5,096 nucleotides of DNA from an uncultured Peptococcaceae bacterium (GTDB taxonomy: Bacteria; Bacillota; Peptococcia; Peptococcales; Peptococcaceae), in assembly GCA_958451915.1 (NCBI GenBank), contig CAUDRX010000174.1, positions 1 to 5,096 on the forward strand, read 5' to 3'. The notes under the pieces are model-generated. The model saw only the letters and a list, made by a program, of their open reading frames with translations, had not been told where the DNA came from and searched no databases. Positions 1-5,096 of this stretch are shown piece after piece. Position 1 is the first letter of the stretch. The number at the start of each line of letters is the position of its first letter. Both the position numbers and the translations under genes were made by a program.

Positions 1-1
1 C

Positions 2-1519
2 ACATTTGACGTTCTTAACACCAAACGAACGGCTGATTGCAAGCTGATCGATCTGGCCGGCAAGACATTGATGCCTTCTTTCATCGATGGACACGGCCAC
101 ATCTCAATGGCAAGCAATCAATATCTTGCGAACGCAAACCTGGAAGACGCAAAGGATTTCGATGACATTGTTCGTATCTTACAGGAATTCATCGAAAAGA
201 ATCAGGTTCCTGCGGGCGATGTCGTTGTCGGGTGTCTTTACGACCACAACTATTTAAAAGAAGGCCGACATCCGGACCGTGCCGTTCTCGATCGTGCATC
301 GACCCAGCATCCGATCATCATCTCCCACACCTCCAGCCATATGGGTGCCGCCAATTCCCTGGCCCTGGAAAACGCAAAGATCAACCGCGATACGCCTGAT
401 CCTCAAGGCGGCATGATCGCACGGGATCCCGATACAGGCGAGCCTACAGGCTATCTCGAGGAAGCCGCCTATATGATGGTCAAGAGATTCAATGAACCAA
501 AACTGCCAAATCCTGAAGATCTGCTCGCCAATGTCCAGGACATTTATGCAGCGAACGGCGTCACAACAGCGCAGGACGGTGCGACCGGGCGGGCTGCGTT
601 AGAACTGATCCGCCGTGTCGGCGACGCCGGTCGGCTAAAGATCGATATCGTGACCTATCCAATGGCGATGAACGCTGCCTTAGACGATCTTGCCGATCTG
701 ATGGAAACTCACAGGGATATCGCCAGAACTTATAAGAACCATGTCAAGATCGGCGGCTACAAGGTTGTACTTGACGGATCGCCACAAGGGAAATCCGCCT
801 GGATGAGTGAGCCATATGAAGATTCAGGGGATTATCGCGGCTATCCATGGCTCACTGATGAACAGCTGCACACAAGTATCCGCCGGGCACTGACTGACGG
901 TCAGCAGCTCCTCACCCATTGCAACGGTGACGCTTCTGCGCAGCAGCTTTTAGACATCTACGAAGAAGAACTCGCCCTTTCTGATCATCCGGATAAGGAC
1001 AGCCTTCGCCCTGTAATGATCCACTGTCAGACCGTTCGCGAAGACCAGCTGGACCGAATGCAAAAACTGGAGATGATCCCTTCGATCTTTGTCTGCCATA
1101 CCTGGTATTGGGGTGATATCCACCTGAAAAATTTTGGCGAAAAACGCGGCCGACGCATCAGCCCTGTCAGATCTGCACTTGACCGTGGTCTTGTCTATAA
1201 TTTTCATACAGACACGCCTGTCACTCAACCAAAGATGCTCCATACAGTCTGGACAGCGGTCAACCGCATAACGCGCAGCGGTGCCGAGATCGGACCTGAG
1301 CAGTGTATTGGTGTTTACAATGCTTTAAAAGGGATCACGATCAACGCTGCCTACGCATACTTCGAAGAAGACAGCAAAGGTTCTATCAAAGAAGGCAAGC
1401 GCGCTGACCTGGTCATCCTTGATAAGAATCCATTAAAAGTCGACAAAATGGCGATCCGTGACATCAATGTATTAGAAACCATCAAGGACGGCGTCACGAT
1501 CTATAAAGCAGATCAATGA
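2..1519 (+). CDS. YtcJ/AepA-like metal-dependent amidohydrolase, copy 1 (5'-partial)
   Basis: Predicted cytoplasmic zinc- or metal-dependent hydrolase of the amidohydrolase superfamily (TIM barrel, amidohydrolase_3 type). A TTG at 68 could be taken as a start, but the frame stays open to the left edge. The residues before it (ending DLAGKTLMPSF) align with residues 35-61 of the downstream paralogue, so the true start is upstream, with about 34 residues missing from a protein of about 539. The visible 505 residues carry the HxH motif in FIDGHGH (residues 28-34 of the fragment), then HVKIGGYK with DGSPQG, HCNGD, MIHCQ, HTWYWGDIH and FHTDTP. These are the likely metal and active-site residues, in the usual order. 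The C-terminal KEGKRADLVILDKNP is the typical end of the composite beta domain. No signal peptide can be judged. The family is secure. The substrate is unknown: relatives range from N-substituted formamide deformylase to uncharacterised AepA-like proteins. Confidence 0.9.
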   Translation, partial: TFDVLNTKRTADCKLIDLAGKTLMPSFIDGHGHISMASNQYLANANLEDAKDFDDIVRILQEFIEKNQVPAGDVVVGCLYDHNYLKEGRHPDRAVLDRASTQHPIIISHTSSHMGAANSLALENAKINRDTPDPQGGMIARDPDTGEPTGYLEEAAYMMVKRFNEPKLPNPEDLLANVQDIYAANGVTTAQDGATGRAALELIRRVGDAGRLKIDIVTYPMAMNAALDDLADLMETHRDIARTYKNHVKIGGYKVVLDGSPQGKSAWMSEPYEDSGDYRGYPWLTDEQLHTSIRRALTDGQQLLTHCNGDASAQQLLDIYEEELALSDHPDKDSLRPVMIHCQTVREDQLDRMQKLEMIPSIFVCHTWYWGDIHLKNFGEKRGRRISPVRSALDRGLVYNFHTDTPVTQPKMLHTVWTAVNRITRSGAEIGPEQCIGVYNALKGITINAAYAYFEEDSKGSIKEGKRADLVILDKNPLKVDKMAIRDINVLETIKDGVTIYKADQ

Positions 1520-1572
1520 TCCTGCCTTCTGCAAGTCATAACTTCATTTAAATATCTCTTCTGATCAAGTGC

Positions 1573-1636
1573 AACAACCCTCTCTGAAAATAGTGCAAGA
1601 TCGTATATCCGATCATATTTGCAGGGAAGGGTTGTT
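1573..1636 (+). terminator. Nested stem-loop after the first amidohydrolase gene, possible weak terminator
   Basis: A 9-bp outer stem pairs AACAACCCT (1573-1581) with AGGGTTGTT (1628-1636). It encloses a second hairpin in which TGCAA (1594-1598) pairs with TTGCA (1619-1623) and GATCG (1599-1603) pairs with CGATC (1610-1614), with a 4-nt ATAT bulge and a 6-nt loop. The sequence after the outer arm is only moderately T-rich (TTTGCTTTCTC), so a role as intrinsic terminator for the upstream gene is plausible but weak. It could instead be a structured RNA element or the relic of a small palindromic repeat. The pairing is seen directly; the function is inferred. Confidence 0.35.
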
Positions 1637-1840
1637 TGCTTTCTCAGGTCATCCTGTCAAATCGCCCAACAACAGATCTTCAACATACCAAAACGATCAA
1701 GTTCAAATATATTAGTCACCATTAAACATTCTCTTGATTTTGAAAACAATAATGTATTGGAAGTTTATAAGTCCATTTTGTACGATAAATTCAGATAATT
1801 CTTCATATAAATCGAAGAAACCTTTGTTCACCTTATCCCG

Positions 1841-1848
1841 AAAGGAGA
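1841..1848 (+). promoter_or_regulatory. Ribosome binding site of the second amidohydrolase gene
   Basis: AAAGGAGA closely matches the anti-Shine-Dalgarno complement, and its GGAG ends 8 bases before the ATG at 1856. This fixes the start of the second gene and rules out later in-frame methionines. Confidence 0.9.
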
Positions 1849-1855
1849 CCTTATC

Positions 1856-3472
1856 ATGCAAACGCTTTACTACAATGGTGATATCATCACTATGGAAAAC
1901 GAAAACGACCATCCAGAAGCCGTGCTGGTCGAAAATGGCAAGATCGCAGCGGTCGGGGATCTTACGTCAGTCCAGGCTAAAAAAGATGCAGACTGTACTT
2001 TAATCGATCTGGAAGGTAAGACCTTGATGCCATCGTTCATTGACGGCCATGGCCATATTGTTATGGCAAGCTCGCAGTATGGTACCAAAGTCGATCTGGA
2101 AGGAACCAGGAACTTTGACGAGATCGTCGAACGTTTAAAGGCTTTCATTGCTGAAAACAATATCCCGGCAGGACAGCCTGTCGCCGGCTACGCTTATGAC
2201 CACAACTTCCTGGAAGAGGGCAGACACCCAGATAAGAAAGTCCTCGATCGCGCCTCGGCGGTACATCCAATTGTTATCTCCCATACCTCTGGCCACATTG
2301 GCTGCGCCAACTCACTTGCTCTTGAACGCGCAGGTATCAACGAAAATACGCCAGACCCACAGGGAGGGAGCATTGACCGTTATCCTGGCACTAATGAACC
2401 TAGCGGTTATCTGGAAGAGGCTGCCATCATGATGGCAACTGGCGCCAACGAGGTGCTCAACAACGACCCCGAAGGCCTGCTTGTCAAGGTGCAGGATCTT
2501 TACGCTGCAAACGGTGTCACCACTGCACAGGACGGTGCTACAGCCGGCAATGCTCTGGCATTGATGCGCAAGGCTGGTGACGACGGGCGGCTCAAGATCG
2601 ATATGGTCGCTTATCCAATGCCAATGGGTCTGAACGGCCAGGATGAACTCACCCCTGTGATGGAAAAAAATGCAGATATCAATGGCACCTATAAGAACCA
2701 TGTCAAGATCGGGGGCTACAAGATCCTGCTCGATGGCTCGCCACAAGGCCGCACCGCCTGGATGAGTGAACCATATGAAGGCTCTGAGGACTATTGCGGC
2801 TATCCTTGGCTCACCGATGAACAGGTCCATACCTACATCAAACGCGCCATCGACGATAACCAGCAACTCCTCACTCACTGCAACGGCGACGCCGCTTCTC
2901 AGCAGCTTCTCGATATCTATGAGGAAGAATTGGCAGCTTCCGACAATCCAAATAAGGACAATCTCCGCCCTGTCATGATCCATTGCCAGACTGTGCGTGA
3001 CGATCAGTTGGATCGTATGCAGAAGATCCGCATGCTGCCTTCCATTTTCGTGGCACATACATATTACTGGGGCGATGTCCATCTGAAAAACTTCGGTGAC
3101 CGCCGCGGCCGTCGTGTCAGCCCTGTCAAATCTGCACTCGACCGTGGACTGATCTACAATTTCCACACCGATACCCCTGTCCGACTGCCACTCATGCTCC
3201 ACAGCGTCTGGTGTGCCGTCAACCGCATCACTGTCGGTGGTCAGGAGATCGGACCGGAACAGCGCATCGGTGTTTATGATGCGCTGAAGGGCATCACCAT
3301 CAATGCAGCCTATGCGTATTTCGAAGAAGACAGCAAAGGTTCTATCAAAGAAGGCAAACGCGCCGATCTCGTCATCCTCGATAAAAATCCGTTAAAAGTC
3401 GACAAGATGGCGATCCGTGACATCAAGGTCCTGGAAACCATTAAAGACGGTGAAACCATCTATAAGGCATGA
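1856..3472 (+). CDS. YtcJ/AepA-like metal-dependent amidohydrolase, copy 2
   Basis: Complete 538-residue predicted cytoplasmic metal-dependent hydrolase, with a length normal for the amidohydrolase_3/COG1574 family. The short N-terminal beta segment (YYNGDIITM...VLVENGKIAAVG, about 4-34) is the first half of the composite domain. The TIM barrel follows with H65 and H67 (DGHGH). K289 in HVKIGGYK is the probable bridging lysine. Next come DGSPQG (293-298), H341 in HCNGD, H376 in MIHCQ, the subfamily block HTYYWGDVH (401-409) and D439 in FHTDTP. The chain closes with KEGKRADLVILDKNP (498-512). The metal-ligand assignments are inferred from the superfamily pattern HxH, Lys, His, His, Asp. The YWGDxH and HxDxP blocks resemble AepA-annotated proteins, a name that carries little functional evidence. 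The gene follows its paralogue after 336 bp, has its own ribosome site and ends 26 bp before a strong terminator. There is no signal peptide. The substrate is unknown; an amide, formamide or cyclic amide is likely. Confidence 0.93.
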   Translation: MQTLYYNGDIITMENENDHPEAVLVENGKIAAVGDLTSVQAKKDADCTLIDLEGKTLMPSFIDGHGHIVMASSQYGTKVDLEGTRNFDEIVERLKAFIAENNIPAGQPVAGYAYDHNFLEEGRHPDKKVLDRASAVHPIVISHTSGHIGCANSLALERAGINENTPDPQGGSIDRYPGTNEPSGYLEEAAIMMATGANEVLNNDPEGLLVKVQDLYAANGVTTAQDGATAGNALALMRKAGDDGRLKIDMVAYPMPMGLNGQDELTPVMEKNADINGTYKNHVKIGGYKILLDGSPQGRTAWMSEPYEGSEDYCGYPWLTDEQVHTYIKRAIDDNQQLLTHCNGDAASQQLLDIYEEELAASDNPNKDNLRPVMIHCQTVRDDQLDRMQKIRMLPSIFVAHTYYWGDVHLKNFGDRRGRRVSPVKSALDRGLIYNFHTDTPVRLPLMLHSVWCAVNRITVGGQEIGPEQRIGVYDALKGITINAAYAYFEEDSKGSIKEGKRADLVILDKNPLKVDKMAIRDIKVLETIKDGETIYKA

Positions 3473-3498
3473 TCTTTCGCAGATCTCCTTCTTAACGC

Positions 3499-3540
3499 AA
3501 AGAAGCCTCGTTCGTAAGGAACGAGGCTTCTTTTATTTGA
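3499..3540 (+). terminator. Strong intrinsic terminator shared by the convergent hydrolase and sstT genes
   Basis: A perfect 15-bp stem (3499-3513 with 3519-3533) with core GAAGCCTCGTTC and a 5-nt GTAAG loop is followed by TTTTATTT on the plus strand. It starts 26 bp after the stop of the second hydrolase gene. The sstT stop lies immediately to its right (3544-3546), so leftward sstT transcripts run into the same hairpin. In that direction the tail is TTTGCGTT, a poorer tract. Termination should therefore be efficient rightward and partial or moderate leftward. Confidence 0.92.
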
Positions 3541-3543
3541 CCA

Positions 3544-4815
3544 TTATTCGCCTTTTGGCACTTTCATGAGCGCTGGAGGTTTACCAACATAACGTTCCGG
3601 ATGAAGACGTCTGTCACGGAATTCCGCGCAAGCGGTAAAAAGCACGTCAGTCGAGGAGTTGATGCCGGTCTCGCAAGAGTCCTGAATAACCCCAATGATA
3701 AAGCCGACACCAACAACCTGCATAGCAATGTCATTTGGAATATTAAACAAACTGCAGGCCAATGGGATCAAAAGCAGGGAACCACCTGCAACACCGGAAG
3801 CACCGGCCGCACTGGCAGCAGCCAGTACACACATGATGAGCGCAGAACCAAAGGAAACTTCGATCCCCAGCGTAGTCGCTGCAGCCAACGCCATCGTAGA
3901 GATGGTGATCGCAGCTCCAGCCATATTGACCGTAGAGCCCAGCGGGATGGAGATGGAATAGGTATCTTCATCGAGGTTCAGTTTTTTGCAGAGTTCCATG
4001 TTGACCGGGATATTCGCTGCAGAACTGCGGGTAAAAAATGCCGTAACAAAGCTTTCTTTCAGGCAGGTAAAGACCAGCGGATATGGATTCTTGCGAATGC
4101 AGATGAAAGCGATCAACGGATTGATCACAAAGGCGACAACTGCCATCGCACCGACCAGGAGAACGATCAGTTTCCCGTAACCGACCAGCGCTCCTAAGCC
4201 CTGTTCGGAAATTGTCGTGAAGATCAGGCCCATGATCCCAAATGGTGCAAAACTGATGACCCACTGTACCGCAATAGAGGTCGCATCAGAGATATTATCC
4301 AGGACATTTTTTGTGCCTTCACTGGCTTTTTTAAGCGCGATCCCAAAGATGATCGCCCAGAAAAGGATCCCAATATAATTTGCATTGACAACAGCATTTA
4401 CAGGGTTATCGACCAGGTTCATCAACAGATTCGTCAACACCTCAACCACACCGCTCGGTGGTGCCATATCCGATGTGTCCGTTCCTGCTGCAAAGGTCAT
4501 GGTGACCGGGAACAGATAATGGGCGACAACCGCTACGAAAGCCGCTGTTAAATTTCCTAAGATGTAGAGCACAACAATGGATTTCATGTTCGTTCGCTGC
4601 CCTTCCGCCATCCCGGATAAAGCGCTCATAACCAGGAAGAAAACAAGGACCGGCGCAATCCCTTTCAATGCGCCAACGAAAAGATCCCCAAGGATGGAAA
4701 GCCCTGTTGCCTGTGGTACGGCAAGCCCAAGGATGATACCAATGATCAACCCACAGACAATGCGTTTAACCAGGCTGATGCTGTTCCATTTGTGAAATGC
4801 TTCTTTGATACTCAT
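3544..4815 (-). CDS. sstT: Serine/threonine:Na+ symporter SstT
   Basis: Inner-membrane sodium-coupled importer of serine and threonine, of the dicarboxylate/amino acid:cation symporter (DAACS) family. The protein is 423 residues from ATG 4815, or 425 from the in-frame TTG at 4821; E. coli SstT is about 414. Numbered from the TTG, there are hydrophobic segments from about 18-35, 45-70 and 80-105 onward. The serine-rich re-entrant loop FFTRSSAANIP lies at 262-272 and NMAGAAIT at 299-306, the SstT form of the family's NMDGT site. ASGVAGGS (341-348) is the second hairpin loop, and QDSCETGINSSTD (380-392) is the substrate- and sodium-binding terminal helix. These blocks are diagnostic of SstT rather than of glutamate or C4-dicarboxylate carriers. 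The tail (about 401-425) is hydrophilic and cytoplasmic. The gene is monocistronic in this view, convergent with the hydrolases, with a structured leader that makes the start uncertain by two codons. Confidence 0.95.
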   Translation of the reverse strand: MSIKEAFHKWNSISLVKRIVCGLIIGIILGLAVPQATGLSILGDLFVGALKGIAPVLVFFLVMSALSGMAEGQRTNMKSIVVLYILGNLTAAFVAVVAHYLFPVTMTFAAGTDTSDMAPPSGVVEVLTNLLMNLVDNPVNAVVNANYIGILFWAIIFGIALKKASEGTKNVLDNISDATSIAVQWVISFAPFGIMGLIFTTISEQGLGALVGYGKLIVLLVGAMAVVAFVINPLIAFICIRKNPYPLVFTCLKESFVTAFFTRSSAANIPVNMELCKKLNLDEDTYSISIPLGSTVNMAGAAITISTMALAAATTLGIEVSFGSALIMCVLAAASAAGASGVAGGSLLLIPLACSLFNIPNDIAMQVVGVGFIIGVIQDSCETGINSSTDVLFTACAEFRDRRLHPERYVGKPPALMKVPKGE

Positions 4816-4825
4816 ACTCAATGTC

Positions 4826-4849
4826 GCAGATAAGCGTCGGGTTATCTGC
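4826..4849 (-). promoter_or_regulatory. Hairpin between Shine-Dalgarno and start codon of sstT
   Basis: A perfect 8-bp inverted repeat, GCAGATAA (4826-4833) with TTATCTGC (4842-4849), encloses an 8-nt loop. In the sstT mRNA it lies exactly between the only good Shine-Dalgarno sequence and the start codons. Folding it would remove 24 nt from the linear spacing and give a normal distance. The pairing is directly visible; the translational role is inferred. Confidence 0.6.
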
Positions 4850-4858
4850 TCACCCCTT
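4850..4858 (-). promoter_or_regulatory. Putative Shine-Dalgarno sequence of sstT
   Basis: The mRNA reads AAGGGGTGA, one base short of the ideal AAGGAGGTGA. It is 28 nt from TTG 4821 and 34 nt from ATG 4815, too far in linear distance, but the intervening 24-nt hairpin would bring it into range. No start codon in the sstT frame lies nearer to it. Its GGGT (4852-4855) can also pair with ACCC (4839-4842) from the hairpin loop region, which would mask it. Confidence 0.55.
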
Positions 4859-4874
4859 CTTTCTCATATGATTT

Positions 4875-4894
4875 CGGCAGAAATGTTTCCGCCG
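4875..4894 (-). promoter_or_regulatory. Second stem-loop in the sstT leader
   Basis: In the sstT mRNA, CGGCGGAA pairs with TTCTGCCG (8 bp including one G-U) around a 4-nt ACAT loop. It lies 16 nt upstream of the Shine-Dalgarno sequence and has no T-tract, so it does not look like a terminator. It may be a 5'-UTR stability element, part of a regulatory fold, or an operator palindrome in the DNA (CGGC...GCCG). Confidence 0.45.
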
Positions 4895-4915
4895 ATACAT
4901 AAAATTATCGCATAC

Positions 4916-4943
4916 ATTTTACAATTACGCTACATAAAACCAA
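4916..4943 (-). promoter_or_regulatory. Candidate sigma-70-type promoter for sstT
   Basis: On the minus strand, TTGGTT (-35, 4938-4943) is separated by 16 bp from TAAAAT (-10, 4916-4921). The -10 matches 5 of 6 consensus bases and the -35 only 4 of 6. A transcript starting about 7 nt downstream would have a leader of roughly 90 nt containing both stem-loops. Other AT-rich hexamers nearby (GATAAT at 4904-4909) prevent a firm call. Confidence 0.35.
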
Positions 4944-5029
4944 CCGTCTCTGCATTGAATATTTTAATACACCCCTCATGCACTTATTTATCTTTCGTGG
5001 ATGCACAAACATCCACCATGTCATCATAA

Positions 5030-5063
5030 AAAAACAGCCAGGCATTATCACCTGGCTGTTTTT
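5030..5063 (-). terminator. Bidirectional-type intrinsic terminator upstream of sstT
   Basis: A 13-bp stem (5030-5042 with 5051-5063, core ACAGCCAGG/CCTGGCTGT) with an 8-nt loop is flanked by A-tract and T-tract. Leftward transcripts end in seven Ts, rightward ones in five Ts followed by G, so the minus direction looks better. With no credible rightward gene before it, it most likely closes a leftward gene entering from beyond the right edge and insulates sstT from it. Confidence 0.8.
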
Positions 5064-5073
5064 GAAAACATTA

Positions 5074-5096
5074 TTAAGTAGTCTTATGCAAGGACT
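5074..5096 (-). other. Possible 3' end of a leftward gene beyond the right edge
   Basis: Read on the minus strand from 5094, the frame Ser-Leu-His-Lys-Thr-Thr ends in tandem stops TAA TAA (5076-5071), 7 bp before the terminator stem. This placement is typical of a gene end, but seven codons cannot prove coding and the other two frames cannot be excluded. No product can be proposed. Confidence 0.25.

Larger units (their letters stand above)
1520..1855 (+). other. AT-rich intergenic region and leader of the second amidohydrolase gene
   Basis: This 336-bp gap between the two paralogues holds no convincing gene. Its left part contains a nested inverted repeat (1573-1636, listed separately). The right part (about 1690-1830) is strongly AT-rich and is the likely promoter region of the second gene. 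No good sigma-70 pair with normal spacing stands out. The least bad is TTGGAA (1757-1762), an 18-bp spacer and TACGAT (1781-1786) preceded by an extended TG. Loose -10-like hexamers also occur at 1766 (TATAAG), 1794 (GATAAT) and 1806 (TATAAA). No T-box or known riboswitch core was recognised. The gap length and the structure argue that the second gene can be transcribed independently of the first. Confidence 0.5.

Noticed and set aside
1520..1855. Riboswitch or T-box in the second hydrolase leader
   Set aside because: No T-box AGGGTGG-type motif or familiar riboswitch core is present, and the short stems seen do not form a recognised class.
1734..2003. 89-codon plus-strand frame overlapping the leader and start of the second hydrolase
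   Set aside because: It is out of frame with the real gene, has no ribosome site and spans the AT-rich promoter region.
2312..3202. Long antisense reading frame (296 codons) opposite the second hydrolase gene
   Set aside because: It lies wholly inside a gene with clear family motifs and shows no recognisable domain. A similar short one at 950-1243 opposite copy 1 mirrors the same region, as expected for a shadow of conserved coding sequence.
3601..4197. 198-codon plus-strand frame inside sstT
   Set aside because: Its product is low-complexity, rich in Arg, Asp, Gly and Gln, and lies opposite the conserved SstT motifs; it has no ribosome site.
4805..5029. 74-codon plus-strand frame across the sstT leader, ending next to a terminator
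   Set aside because: The ending position is suggestive, but the start is TTG without a Shine-Dalgarno sequence, and it covers the leader structures and promoter of sstT. Chance is more likely.
1..5096. CRISPR array, tRNA, rRNA, transposase or phage genes
   Set aside because: No regularly spaced repeats, cloverleaf-like sequence or mobile-element protein was seen on either strand.

Overview
The window reads as a bacterial chromosome segment with coding DNA of roughly balanced GC and AT-rich gaps. A strong AAAGGAGA ribosome site, hairpin-plus-T terminators and the SstT type suggest a low- to mid-GC Gram-positive (Bacillota) host. No marker fixes the genus, so this is inference.

Layout: (1) The left ~1.5 kb is the 3' part of a rightward gene for a YtcJ/AepA-like metal-dependent amidohydrolase (amidohydrolase_3 family, COG1574 type). 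The reading frame is open to the left edge, and about 34 N-terminal residues lie outside. (2) A 336-bp AT-rich gap follows. It holds a nested inverted-repeat structure and the leader of the next gene. (3) A complete second copy of the same amidohydrolase (538 aa, 1856-3472) has a textbook ribosome site and ends at a strong terminator (3499-3540). (4) Converging on that terminator from the right is sstT (3544-4815/4821, minus strand), a Na+-coupled serine/threonine symporter of the dicarboxylate/amino acid:cation symporter family. (5) The last 275 bp hold the structured sstT leader and promoter region, then a terminator-like hairpin that probably closes a leftward gene lying beyond the right edge.

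How the genes may work together: the two amidohydrolases are tandem paralogues, about 70 % identical by eye. They keep the same metal-ligand motifs and so probably act on related amide-type or cyclic substrates in the cytoplasm; the substrate cannot be read from the sequence. SstT imports serine and threonine. It is on the other strand with its own leader, so it is not in an operon with the hydrolases and any shared pathway is speculative.

I found no CRISPR array, tRNA, rRNA, phage gene or transposase. The least ordinary features are the sstT leader, where a perfect hairpin sits between the apparent ribosome site and the start codon, the nested inverted repeat between the paralogues, and the unusually conserved 3' ends of the two paralogues.
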